Source of the DNA: Plotosus lineatus
Lineage: Eukaryota > Chordata > Actinopteri > Siluriformes > Plotosidae
Assembly (NCBI GenBank): GCA_024760905.1
Contig: CM045733.1
Span: 20,967,001-21,031,000, forward strand
Reading direction: 5' to 3'
Length of the DNA: 64,000 nucleotides
Program-made: the position numbers and the translations under genes
The notes under the pieces: generated by a model
Told to the model about the DNA's origin: nothing
The model's input: only the letters and a program-made list of their open reading frames with translations
Databases searched by the model: none
Part shown: positions 1 to 10,929 of the stretch, one piece after another
Numbering within the stretch: the first letter of the stretch is position 1
Layout: the number at the start of each line of letters is the position of its first letter

Positions 1-121
1 TTGTTAGAATTATTATTTTTGTATTTATTTACTTACTTAATTATTCAGTTTTAACAAAAAAGGACATTATTTCGAACAGTGCATATGTTTATTTAGTAGT
101 CAAAACCCAGATGAAACTTAT

Positions 122-123
<2 letters not shown>

Positions 124-185
<62 letters not shown>

Positions 186-186
186 A
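124..186. repeat. (CAA)n microsatellite
   Basis: About 20 uninterrupted CAA units. The first 120 bases of the window are AT-rich and hold nothing I recognise. Confidence 0.95.
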
Positions 187-233
187 ACATGTACTATGCG
201 TTATGATTTTTATATATGTACTTGGTAAGAAAG

Positions 234-418
234 AAAATGCAGCCATGAGGCGGCTTGGGCACTAACCAGTGCCTCTCCCCCTCATGCCGGTCCCAAGCCC
301 GGAGAAATGCAGAGGGTTGTGTCAGGAAAGGCATCCGACGTCAAACCAAAGCCAAACTTTTATGATGCAAATCAGAAGTATTACCCCCATACCAGATCGG
401 TCGAGGCCCGGGTTAACA
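234..418. mobile_element. Short retroposon-like insert with 14-bp target duplication
   Basis: A GC-richer 185-bp block is bracketed by the perfect direct repeat ACTTGGTAAGAAAG at 220-233 and 419-432, the mark of a target-primed insertion. Its middle (TTGTGTCAGGAAAGGCATCC, then GACGT) matches part of the A2 SINEs at 29.4 and 63.5 kb. Its end (GGTCGAGGCCCGGGTTAAC) resembles a dispersed fish repeat I associate with RTE-type LINEs. No ORF is present. Family and orientation are uncertain. Confidence 0.6.
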
Positions 419-432
419 ACTTGGTAAGAAAG

Positions 433-1796
433 CATATGGAGAAAAGGTAGTTATTGCTATACTAGCTAAATGATTTAAATGTTGGCTTGTTAATTAAAGC
501 ATATTTTTGTGAATTAGGCATCACTATTGTACAAACCACTCATTTGTTGTGTACTGTTTGGACAATTACCTGAAAGTTACCTGGACTTAGCAGAGCAAAG
601 TTTTGTAATGTCGAGGCTGAGTGATTCAGAAATGTGTTACTCTTTGGGCAATGTGTAGAAAACTTTTGGGCTCCAGCACATGTGTGAAAACAGCTCTGGA
701 GACACTAGCCATTGATGGGTGTCTGTGAGCTCCAGCACAGCATGAGGAAGACTTCAGATATTGCTTCCTTTTGAGTGTGTTATGTGCCTTCATGACAGTT
801 TTAAAAGATACGGCTGGTTAGTTTCACATTCTGGAGAAAGTGTTTGTTAGGCTTCACCCTCCCCAGTTGGTATCTGTCATATGATAGGTGAAAGCTGCCT
901 GGTGGGTGGGAGCAATTTAATGAGACTGGGATGGTGGTGATGGAGGTTTGGGGGGGTGACTGAAATCCCCAAATAACATAGAACACTGCATTCAATAAAT
1001 GATTGAATAATTATTTAAACAACTGTTCTCATACATATTTTGTGTATCATACTATCAATAATTTTCTCTTTCATATGGTAGTCCAAATATACCAAACACA
1101 TTATACTTTAACAGCACTACAACTCTCGCCTTTGACCTGGTTTACACACAACAGTTCATTTGAAATTGGTCCAAGGACATCTCATTCAGATTCTGTCAAA
1201 TTGGTTGTATCACTTTTAAAAATGTATTGCATTAAGGGGAATAGCACAGCATGCTTCAATTCAATGTCAAAGCATCTTGATTGTTTGGTTCTGAGTATTG
1301 GTTTAGTTTGGTGGAAAGGTGTCTGTGACTGTTGTCTAAAAAAAGCCCCGTCGTGCTGTATAGAACTAAAAAAAAAAAAAAAAATGCTGAAAGAAGACAA
1401 TATTTGGACGAATGCACCCACTGAAGTGGAAACATCCTCCAATATTTTCTTTGCCACATCCTCTATAAGAAAGCAAATTCTCCAATTGCAGAGGTGTGTG
1501 CGCATGAAATGAGACGGCCCAAGCACACACTAATATGATTGGTCACACGCTGCTGAATGGAGGCAATGCGGAATAGCTCCTCAAGATAAGCGGAAAACCT
1601 TTCTCTCATCCAGTGAAATATGTAAGCAATTCTAGCAGTTGGTGGGACAAGATCTCCACAATTTTATGCTTTTTAAAAGCACTTTTCTTTCTCCTGTAAC
1701 AACAGAAGTAAAAATATGTTTATTGTAAATTCTTGCATGAACAAAGAAAATCAGTTTAGCAGCTCTTTGTTTAGCAGCAATTAGGGAGATACAAAG
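433..1796. other. No recognisable gene; AT-rich unassigned sequence
   Basis: Apart from an A tract near 1369-1384 I see no element ends, tRNA-like boxes or protein similarity. The ORF on the plus strand from 1003 to 1512 is low-complexity in part and has no recognisable domain, so I treat it as chance. Confidence 0.5.
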
Positions 1797-2361
1797 GAAG
1801 ACATCCACAGCAGACTGGGCAAGGCCAGGAGCATTTTTAAGGAGATGAACATCATTTGGAGACCCACACAGTACAGCTTCAACACCAAACTCAGGCTGCA
1901 CCAGAGCTGCGTCATATCTATACTCCTGTATGGATCTGAATGCTGGAGGATGACAGAGGCAGATCTTGCTAAGCTAAGATCATTCCACACCACATGCCTT
2001 CGAAAAATCCTCCGAATCGTCTGGCCTGAGAAGATCTCCAATGAGGTCCTGCTGAGACGATGTAAGTAAGTTGACATGGGTACCATCATTACAAGAAGAA
2101 AATGGAAAAGGATTGGACATGTGCTGCGGAAAGACCAGCAGTCTATAGCAAGAACGGCATTGCAGTGGACCCCAGATGGAAAGAGGAAGAGAGGGAGACC
2201 AAGGGTAATGTGGAGGAGGACAGTGGAGAGTGAGATAGAAGCCATGAAGCATTCTTGGGGCTCTTTGAAAAGGATGGCTCAGGGCAGGCAGGGGTGGAGG
2301 AACTTTGCTGCTGTCCTACACACCACTGGGTGCAATAGTTCAATGATGATGATGATGATTA
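1797..2361 (+). pseudogene. LINE (RTE-like) C-terminal coding fragment
   Basis: Translation from about 1797 gives the C-terminal segment of a non-LTR reverse transcriptase protein. The visible blocks are LLYGSECWRMTEADLAKL, LRKILRIVWPEKISNE, then after a stop near 2067 in the same frame GHVLRKDQQSIARTALQW and KRKRGRPRVMWRRTVE. These match the post-RT region of the endonuclease/RT proteins of fish and invertebrate LINEs, as I remember the family. It is a different family from the RTE copies at 5.7-6.5, 33-36.5 and 48 kb. The copy is 5' truncated and ends in a short ATG-repeat tail (2342-2360), a typical RTE-like 3' end. No endonuclease or RT catalytic motif remains, so it is dead. Confidence 0.75.
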
Positions 2362-3184
2362 AAAGAAAGTGCACAAAAGACAACTAAGGGATATACTAAG
2401 CTGTACATATGCATGTACCTGCATACACATATACAGGGATCCCTAGCTACTTCGCGCTTCAATTCATGTGGCTTCAGTGCATCACGGATTAAAAATAAAT
2501 AAATTAATTAAAAAAAAAAATCATCAAATTAAAAAAAATAAGGAAATGAAGAAAAATGCCCCAAAAAGGGCCAATTATGCAAAAAAAACAAAACAAAAAA
2601 CCAAAACAAACAAACAAACAAAAAAAAACAACAACAACAAAAAAAACCCCAAACAAACACAAAACAAAAAACAACCCAAAACCTCCCATCAAAACTACAG
2701 GGATCCCTCACTACTTCACGCTTCAATTAGTATGCCTTCAGTGCATAGCTGTTTAAAAAAAAAAATAAAAAATAAAAATAATCAAATTAAAATAATAAGG
2801 AAACTAAGGAAGAATAGGGGAAAATGTTAAGGAAAATGCCACAAAAACAAGGCCAATTATGCAAAAACAAACAAAAAAAAAACCAACCCAAAATCTCTCA
2901 TTAAAACCATCTGGAGATACGAACAGGGTTAGTCGAAAGTGAGAGTGAAAGTGAAAAGAACAAATAGAAATATAAACGGCATAAAATCTACAGAAAGATA
3001 TATCATAAATATAAGTATTATTATGATTAAACATTATCCTGAGGTACACTTAATACTCGGCTCCGGCAGAGGGGCGTGGCTGGAACGTTCAAAAAGAGAA
3101 GCAGAACAATACATTTCTGAACGCCTGCCAAAAGTTTCAAAGAAGAAAAAATTGACTCCAGTATTATAATGAACTGGATAAGAC

Positions 3185-3289
3185 TGAAACTCTCTGTAAA
3201 TCTGATCAGATCCGCTGTGCTGTGCTTGAGAGGAACCAGGAGTATAAAAACGGGACATCATGATATTGATCATGTACAGATGATTATGG

Positions 3290-3362
<73 letters not shown>

Positions 3363-3717
3363 ACAGTACAAACTCGTATAGGTTACTTATACAAGATTTA
3401 AACATACGTTCCCCTCTAAAGAACACCCTGTAACGACTTACAAACAAATTCATCTAAGAATGGCCTTCTAGAACCTCACTCGTTTGTAAGCTGTGGAGCG
3501 TTTGTACTTACATTGTTCCATCTGTATGTGTGGAGATTTGTATTTTATTTACATCTTATGGTATATTCTATCATTTAATTGTTATTGTAAGCATTTATAG
3601 CATTGAATATGTATTTATTGATATTATATACAGTACACATATACATGTATGTATGTCAGATGGGGGGGGGGGGGGGGTGATCCTACAGTTATATAGCGTG
3701 TTACCCTTATGTGAAGA
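3185..3717 (+). repeat. Left arm of ~0.5-kb inverted duplication
   Basis: This segment is near-identical in reverse complement to 4982-5491. Shared landmarks are the (GA)n tract at 3291-3356, the block around GAATGGCCTTCTAGAACCTC, and a G run (3662-3677) facing a C run (5023-5033). The arms differ mainly in microsatellite length and scattered substitutions. Confidence 0.9.
3291..3356. repeat. (GA)n microsatellite
   Basis: Uninterrupted AG/GA units inside the left arm of the inverted duplication. The opposite arm carries a shorter CT tract. Confidence 0.95.
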
Positions 3718-4248
3718 TTCACTTCAATTCATGCGGCTTCAGTGCATCACGTTTTTTTTTTTTTTTAATATTTATCTAATTAGAAAAATAAGGAAATTAA
3801 GGAAGAATAGGGGAAAAAGTTATGGAAAATGCTGCAGAAACAAGGCCAATTATGCAAAAAAAAAACAATAAACAAAACAAAACCAAAAAACAACCCAAAA
3901 CCTCCCATCAAAACTATTTACATTTTTATGTGAGCTGTGCATCTGTGTGCGTGCACATGCATCTGTGTGTCCACGAGTGTGCACGCATATGTATGTGTGT
4001 ATTTATATTTTATTTACATCTTATGAATTATTTTTGAATGTTTAATTGTTATTATAAGCATTTGTAGTGTTGAATATATATTTACTGATATTATATACAC
4101 ATATACATGTGAATATACGGCAGTCTGGGGGGTGGGGGGGGTCAATCCTACTTTGTGGAGTTCGACGGTTGCGGGGGGATCTCAGTCCCAATTGACCGTG
4201 GAAAGTGAGGGATCTCTGTATGTGAATAGATAAATAGGTATATACAGA

Positions 4249-4375
4249 CGCTCCCCGACTTACATTTTTTATTGGTTCCAGACGGCCGAACATAAGTTGA
4301 AAGTGAACGTAAGTTGTTACAGTGACATATGACGCATGACATGTGACGTATGACGCTCATACTGTACTATACATC
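4249..4375. mobile_element. pogo-like terminal repeat, second family (CAGACGCTCCCCGAC)
   Basis: TA followed by CAGACGCTCCCCGACTTAC resembles the ends at 29146 (inverted) and 32572. The interior (CATAAGTTGAAAGTGAACGT) is a decayed pogo/Tigger-like non-autonomous copy. The distal end is unclear. Confidence 0.45.
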
Positions 4376-4379
4376 CATA

Positions 4380-4975
4380 AATACCATTACCGTTTCTCAG
4401 AAAACACCCCTAAATCAATTATTATAAACATAACATTGTAAAATAATATCAAATATATCAAATAATATCAACATTAATTTGAAATAAGTCACTTATTTAT
4501 ACCGAGTCACTTTACATGAAGTTTAAAACAATCAATCAACGCTTACAATATGTGAGGTGCTCCGAAAGTAGTGTACTTGCAAAAGTAGTGTACTTGCTGT
4601 GGGTTATACGGACTTCCGTCTTTCAAGTGTACAAGGGTGCCGTTGACCTCGTTTAGAACACAGCCTGCACTGATGTAAATCCCAGCAAAGCGGACAGTTC
4701 TTTCTTTTGTGTAAATAAGTAAGTAAACTTTATTCAAGAGATGCATACAAAGAACAAGTACAAATCCTAATGAATATTAATATAAAAATAATTATACACT
4801 CTTAGGATTTTGCTAAAATATAATAAATATAAAGATCGTGCCGATCTGAGCAGATAGTTAATTCATCTCTGTGTATGAGACTTGCACCCATGCTAGTACA
4901 CTTACACTTCTGACCAACCATATTTGCTTGGGTTACAAAAGTCCGCAAAACAGTGTAAACACAAAGATCACAGAA
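4380..4975. other. Spacer of the inverted duplication; no gene seen
   Basis: AT-rich sequence between the arms with no recognisable coding domain. The minus-strand ORF at 4543-4746 has no family I recognise. Confidence 0.4.
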
Positions 4976-4981
4976 ATGACG

Positions 4982-5331
4982 TCTTCACATAAGGGTAACA
5001 CGCTATATAACTGTAGGATCACCCCCCCCCCCATCTGACATACATACATGTATATGTGTACTGTATATAATATCAATAAATACATATTCAATGCTATAAA
5101 TGCTTACAATAACAATTAAATGATAGACTATACCATAAGATGTGAATAAAATACAAATCTCCACACATACAGATGGAACAATGTAAGTACAAACGCTCCA
5201 CAGCTTACAAACGAGTGAGGTTCTAGAAGGCCATTCTTAGATGAATTTGTTTGTAAGTCGTTACAGGGCATTCTTTAGAGGGGAATGTATGTTTAGACCT
5301 TGTATAAGTAACCTATACGAGTTTGTCCTGT

Positions 5332-5386
<55 letters not shown>

Positions 5387-5491
5387 CCATAATCATCTGT
5401 ACATGATCAATATCATGATGTCCCGTTTTTATACTCCTGGTTCCTCTCAAGCACAGCACAGAGGATCTGATCAGATTTACAGAGAGTTTCA
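4982..5491 (-). repeat. Right arm of ~0.5-kb inverted duplication
   Basis: Reverse complement of 3185-3717 with a (CT)n tract at 5337-5383. Immediately outside it lies GGATCCCTG then TA (5501-5511), a pogo-like terminal end, so the arm abuts a transposon terminus. Confidence 0.9.
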
Positions 5492-5638
5492 TATGTGAAG
5501 GGATCCCTGTATTCATACATATACACACCTACACAGAAGGGTGAATGATCTGTCAAAGGTGCAGGATATACACCGGGGAAGAGGTAGAGCTTTTAATTAT
5601 ATGATGCATGGTGCTGAAATGCTTAGATGTTCGAAAGC

Positions 5639-6492
5639 TGCTGTTCTTCTTCTTCTTCTTCTTCTTCTTCTTCTTCTTCTTCTTCTTCTTCTTCTTCTTC
5701 TTCTTGTCCTTTCGGCTTTTCCCTTCAGGGGTCGCCACAGCGAATCATCTGCCTCCATCTCACCCTATCCTCTGCATCTTTTTCTCTTACATCAACTGCC
5801 TTCATGCCCTCCTTCACCACATCCATGAATCGTCTCTTTGGTCTTCCTCTGGGCCTTCTGCCTGGTAGTTGCAACCTCAACATCCTACTACCAATATACT
5901 CACTATCCCTCCTCTGTACATGTCCAAACCATCTCAATCTAGCCTCTCTGACTTTGTCTCCAAAACGACTTACATGTGCTGTCCCTCAGATGTACTCATT
6001 CCTGATCCTATCCATCCTCGTTACTCCCAAAGAGAACCTCAACATTTTCATCTCTGCTACCTCCAGCTCTGCCTCCTGTCTTTTCCCCAGTGCCACTGTT
6101 TCTAAACCATACAACATCGTTGGCCTCAACACCGTCTTGTCCACTTTTCCTTTCATTTTTGCCAATACCTTCCTATCACACATCACACCGGACACTTTTC
6201 TCCAACCATTCCATCCAGCCTGCACATGCTTCTTCACCTCTTTTCCACACTCTCCATTGCTCTGGATTGTTGAGCCTAAGTACTTAAAATCCTCCACCTT
6301 CCTTATCTCTGCTCCCTGTAACCTCACCGTTCCTGTTGGGTCCTTGGCATTCATACACATGTATTCTGTCTTACTGAGGCTAACCTTCATTCCCCTCCTT
6401 TCCAGGGCATACCTCCACCTTTCTAGGTTTTCCTGCACTTGTTCTCTGCTCTCACTGCAGATCACAATATCATCTGCAAACGAGAGCTGCTC
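5639..6492 (-). pseudogene. RTE-type LINE, 5'-truncated copy
   Basis: On the minus strand the copy starts exactly at the RT catalytic box (FADDIVICSESREQVQENL). It runs through FKYLGSTIQSNGECGKEVKK, MLYGLETVALGKRQE and RWFGHVQRRD to RVRWRQMIRCGDP and a stop. The protein frame is kept except for one nonsense codon near 5983-5985, where sister copies read NEYIRGTAHV. The 3' untranslated tail is very short and ends in (GAA)n, seen as TTC repeats at 5641-5705. RTE-clade LINEs have a single endonuclease+RT ORF and end in short tandem repeats. Truncation has removed the endonuclease and most of the RT. Confidence 0.9.
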
Positions 6493-6747
6493 TAAACATG
6501 TGAATTGCACTGTCCAGAAAGATGGTCTTAATGATGTTTACGCAGTCAGCATGTGTGGTGGTGGTGTTGGTGGGGCTACTTGTTTACCGGTTTGTGGGTA
6601 AAAGCTGTCTTGAGACCATTCGTTCTTATTTTAGTGCCCTGTACATTTTTGCAGAGGGGAGAGGGGCAAAAAGGGGGTTTCCAGGGTGCGTGGGGTCCCT
6701 GACAATTCCCCTGGATTGCATCTGTCCCTTATTCCTCTCTTCCACCC

Positions 6748-6925
<178 letters not shown>

Positions 6926-7004
6926 CATTCAATTTGACCACCTTTTTGAAATTAATCCATTTATTGCCTGCTGCCTAGTTTTTTTCCTTTTGTGAATTGG
7001 AGGA

Positions 7005-7540
7005 TGCACTATGCTTATGAGTGCTCAGCCTGTTAGCATTCAGAGACCTCTGAGCTCAGCTTACAGTAGCAAACATCTACATCAAATATGTTGCTCCATT
7101 GATTCTTCATTATTTTTAATTCCCACACCAGTTTGGGGGAACACAGAGTGGTGGCAGGTGAAGCAATTCATTTGTAGCCTCTAATAAAACAAAGTTATTA
7201 AAGGTACAGGATTTATAATTGAAAATTCGAACCAGAATAACCTGAAAGCTCATTAGCATTTGCACTGTTTGGTTTGCTTGACTGCCTGCATAGTCTTATA
7301 TGTGGACTGGCCAACAAAGGGTTAATACACAGTAGAATATTATTAATGAAGGTTTCTCTTCCACTGGACACTGTCAGATGCTGCTATTAGGCCGGCTGTC
7401 AATTAGAAGAACATGAATATGACAATAACACAGTGCCCTGAAACAATACACACACACCTTACAATTTTCAGCTCACTATGATAAAATATTTTTACTGTGC
7501 ACTGAATGGGAACATTGCTTAGAATTATTAACAACTTTAG
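7005..7540. other. Repeat-free segment; candidate conserved non-coding element
   Basis: About 530 bp of complex sequence with no ORF, no transposon ends and no simple repeats. It includes homeodomain-type core sites (for example TCAATTAG near 7397 and CTCATTAG near 7250). Its texture resembles vertebrate developmental enhancers. This is inference only. Confidence 0.25.
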
Positions 7541-7694
7541 ATTTTTTTTTCTGTTTTGCTATATTGGATGCTACTTTTAAAATTTATTCGTTTTCTTGTT
7601 TGTTTGATATTTCTCCCTGTATTATTTTTCAGTATGTCCTACACACTTAATAAATTGTATGGGACTGTAACAGTAGCATTATACAATTAAGCAA

Positions 7695-7696
<2 letters not shown>

Positions 7697-7745
<49 letters not shown>

Positions 7746-7770
7746 CATCATCATCATCATCATGATCATA
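7697..7770. repeat. (TAT)n-(CAT)n microsatellite
   Basis: TTA/TAT units followed by ATC units. Confidence 0.95.
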
Positions 7771-7779
7771 GACTCATGT

Positions 7780-8995
7780 GAGCAAGTGCAAATGGCCAAT
7801 TATACAGTTTGCAAATAAATATTGTATTATTTATCGCCAGCAAAGATCTCTACAGCAATAATGTGGTGATGCATTCATTGATTAATGTGTTGCTAAACTA
7901 CCCACTTTATATTGAACAAAACAGTTCGGGATTGTCTGTAAAGACATGATTAATGATTGTTTGAGGGTGAGAGTAGTTGGATTAGCAGTGACGAGTGTAG
8001 AAAGGAAATGGACAGTATCTGCACTCTGCACTGCTGCTGTAATGATTTATGTAGCTTAGTATGGCTTAAGGCTGTACGAAGGTGCTCAAAGAAGCAGGGT
8101 ACCTGAGCTTACTTTTCTGAGTAGGATATTGCATAAAAATCTGTGATTTTTTTTTTTTTTTTTTGTGTGTAATGCCAAAGAAATCATCATGTTGTGTAAC
8201 AGTCTTTATAAATCATTTATTACATTTTGTTACATTTGGGGACTTTTATTTATGGAAACAAAAATAGAAGTCCCCATTTCATGGCAAAACATGCCCGGTT
8301 CACAATGCAAGAGATCCAAACTCACTTTCCGGGTGTTTATTTAGCCTTTCGGAAAAGAAGAGCATACAGTCAATCACACAAAAGATGGTGTTTCGAGAGA
8401 AAAATCTCGGACCCAGACCTCCAGCTTGTAGATATCATGTCTCAACTTGACCTTGTTTTGATTGGCCTCTGATGACATATGTCATGCCAACAAGTTGTGC
8501 TTGAGGTGTCATGACCTTTTGCCCCTCTTAGCACTTATAACGGCCTTTTTATTTCTTTAGAGGTCCACGTTTGAATGTTCCATGTTCAAGGTCACCCTGA
8601 GCAATGCATACACAGTGTGAAATGGTCGAAATAAAAATAATCTTACACCCACTTCAGTGAATAAACTCCTCATACAATGGTCACATAAATCATCCAATGA
8701 TTAAATGGTGCATTAAATCATACACTTGCTCATATATAGGTATAATCATTAACAATTTAAATATACATTTCATTAGAGGTGAGTTTATTAAACTGCTCTC
8801 CATTTCAGGATTACAAATGTGTTTAAATAAAGGAAAATGATCAGTCATTCCAAAGCTATTACAGTTTCATATTCATATTCATGCTGATACTGTAGTAATT
8901 TCTGTTTTCATATTCATATTGATGCTGTTATTGAGCAATAATTAATTTTAGTACATGATCTGGAAGTACAACAATTTGCATAAGGTTTATGGTGG
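7780..8995. other. No recognisable gene
   Basis: AT-rich unassigned sequence. A plus-strand ORF (8227-8472, 81 aa) has no domain I recognise and lacks supporting context. Confidence 0.5.
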
Positions 8996-9006
8996 ACAAC
9001 ATATAT

Positions 9007-9050
9007 GACATTATGATATTTCAGACCGGCAGGCCATAGGCCTTCCTCAG
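9007..9050 (-). ncRNA. Possible decayed hammerhead ribozyme motif
   Basis: Read on the minus strand: CTGAGGA (9050-9044), a helix-II-like stretch whose AGGCC can pair with GGTCT, then GAAA (9022-9019), a short helix III with a CATA loop, and GTC (9009-9007) where the cleavage triplet should be. The core order matches the hammerhead consensus. The flanking bases that should form helix I do not pair, so it is probably a decayed copy or chance. Confidence 0.3.
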
Positions 9051-9317
9051 TTCATGGGTTCAAAACACACAGCGACCCAATGAAAATCACAATAATTTTG
9101 TACATTTATTTCGGACAGCTACTCAGTAGATACAATAGATACATTTAGTAGATTATTAAATTTGAATATTTGTATTTTAAGTAATAAATTGTATTTTATA
9201 GAGTTCATTTCAGCATTGCAGGACTCATAGGTTTGATTGTCAATATATGTGCTCAGAGAATTTTTAAGTCTTTCAGAGGAAGTCAGCTGTACCCTCGACT
9301 GTATGGGGATGAAATAT

Positions 9318-9320
<3 letters not shown>

Positions 9321-9357
<37 letters not shown>

Positions 9358-9398
9358 AAATATTGTCACCTGAAATTATGGAAGCCAGATTGTGTGTG

Positions 9399-9454
<56 letters not shown>
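9321..9454. repeat. A tract and (GT)n microsatellite
   Basis: About 32 A residues (9321-9353), then a GT array at 9394-9454. Confidence 0.95.
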
Positions 9455-9455
<1 letters not shown>

Positions 9456-9889
9456 ATTCTGACTATCTCTTCAGTCACGTCTAAATGAATCCTTTATTAC
9501 TAGTTCACGCTTTTGTTTCTGCTATTTTGGTAAGAATCAAATCCTCATTTGTTTTATTAATTTATTTGGATAGGTCATTAAAATTACCCATAGTTCATCA
9601 TTAATACTTATATCAAGCAACTGATACACACTAATCATGCAACTGTGCTCAAGTAAACTATTGTGTTCTCAGTGAGTGTTCAAATTTAGTGTTTCATATT
9701 CATTAATCATAAAAATCAGCTATTGATGCAATAATGTGTATCTATACTGTGTATAAAATTATATAATGTATATAAAATACACCTCTGTTTTCATTGTGTC
9801 TGTGTACTAGTTAAAAACATCTCTGCTGATCCATGTAGTTCTCCATAAGGAACAAAATGTATAAGGACATAAGAAGCATGCAGTAAATA

Positions 9890-10340
9890 CAGTGATCTCT
9901 CGCTACTTCGTGCTTCAGTTTCAGTGCTTCGGTGTATCGTGGGTTTTCCAAAAATACTAATCGAAAAATAAGAAAAATAAGAAAACTAAGGAAAAATAGA
10001 GGGAAATGATGTAAAACAAGGCTAGTTATGCAAAAAACAAAAAACAAAAACAAAAAAAAACCCCAAAGAAAACAATCTAACAAAGCTACAGTCCTTACAT
10101 TTTGATGTGAGGTGCAAATCTGTATGTGTGTGTATTTATATTTTATTTACATCTTATGCATTATTTTTTTAAATGTTTTATTGTTATTATAAGCATTTAT
10201 AGCATTGAATATGTATTTATTTATATTATATACACATATACATGTACGTATACTTCAGTCGGGTGGGGTCGGAATCGGTGGTCACACGGAGGGGGGGAGG
10301 GTCTCGGTCCCCATTAACCGCAGAAAGTGAGGGATCCCTG
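9890..10340. mobile_element. pogo/Tigger-like MITE
   Basis: The left end is TA then CAGTGATCTCTCGCTACTTC; the right end is the inverted form GAAAGTGAGGGATCCCTG. It is about 450 bp, non-coding and A-rich inside, and shares its ends and its GGTCTCGGTCCCCATTAACC block with the elements at 2.4-4.2 and 22.9 kb. A TA is present on the left but not on the right, so the copy is old. Confidence 0.65.
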
Positions 10341-10699
10341 TCATAGTAAAAATGGACCTTTTGTTTTGTGCTTGTGAATAGTTTATGTGGCAGCATGCCA
10401 GTCTAATTTAGTTTTCTCATAGTTTTCATTTCTATCTAGCTATTGTTTATTATGTTCTGTATAAATTCTTTGAAAAGGCTTTGTAGTCTCATTACATTTA
10501 ATTCTGAGACAGAGATAGCCCCTACCCCACCCCCTCATGTTTTCCATGTATAAGACAATATATGGTTTCAATGTACAATCTTTGTTATTTCCTGGTCTCA
10601 TATTTGCTGATAGGTGAAATGGTGACATAATTGTTATAAATTCTACCCAAAGCAAGAGGGTTACAGTTTCAGGCTCAGGACGGCTGTTTCTTTGTGGAG

Positions 10700-10925
10700 A
10701 TGGTACGTTCTGACCGTGCTCATGTGGGTTTCCTCCAGGTACCCTGGTATCCTCCCACAGTCCTTGCACATTGGGCCAGTGAGCTGTTCCAAATTGCCAC
10801 AGGTGTGAGTATAAATGGCTGTCTGTGTTGGCCTTGTGACGGACTGGTGATCCCAGAGTTGGCTGAGATAGGCTCCAGCCTTGTTATGTGACCCTACTAG
10901 GATTATGCAGTTCAGTAAATGTATA
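10700..10925 (+). mobile_element. SINE B (V-SINE-like), 5'-truncated
   Basis: Contains the V-SINE-type central block (TGTGGGTTTCCTCCAGGTAC, TCCTCCCACAGTCC) and the tail GAGTTGGCTGAGATAGGCTC followed by GACCCTACTAGGATTATGCAG. The tRNA-like head is missing. Confidence 0.75.
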
Positions 10926-10929
10926 AGTA

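Larger units (their letters stand above)
2434..4218. mobile_element. Nested pogo/Tigger-like MITE complex
   Basis: The left end reads TA then CAGGGATCCCTAGCTACTTC; the right end is the inverted form GTGAGGGATCTCTG followed by TA. A second left-type end starts at 2698. TA target sites and the CAGGGATCCCT start fit pogo/Tigger-like Tc1-mariner elements. The interior is A-rich (2510-2900, 3790-3910) and codes for nothing recognisable. It includes the left arm of a large inverted duplication. The nesting order is not resolved. Confidence 0.55.

Noticed and set aside
1003..1512. 169-aa ORF as a host exon
   Set aside because: It contains an A-tract-encoded lysine run and no recognisable domain, and the opposite strand is equally open.
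5627..6601. 324-aa plus-strand ORF
   Set aside because: It is antisense to the RTE coding sequence and starts in a TTC microsatellite; the protein on the other strand carries the RT motifs.
8227..8472. 81-aa ORF as a small host gene
   Set aside because: No domain, signal peptide, splice context or recognisable homologue; chance ORF length for this composition.
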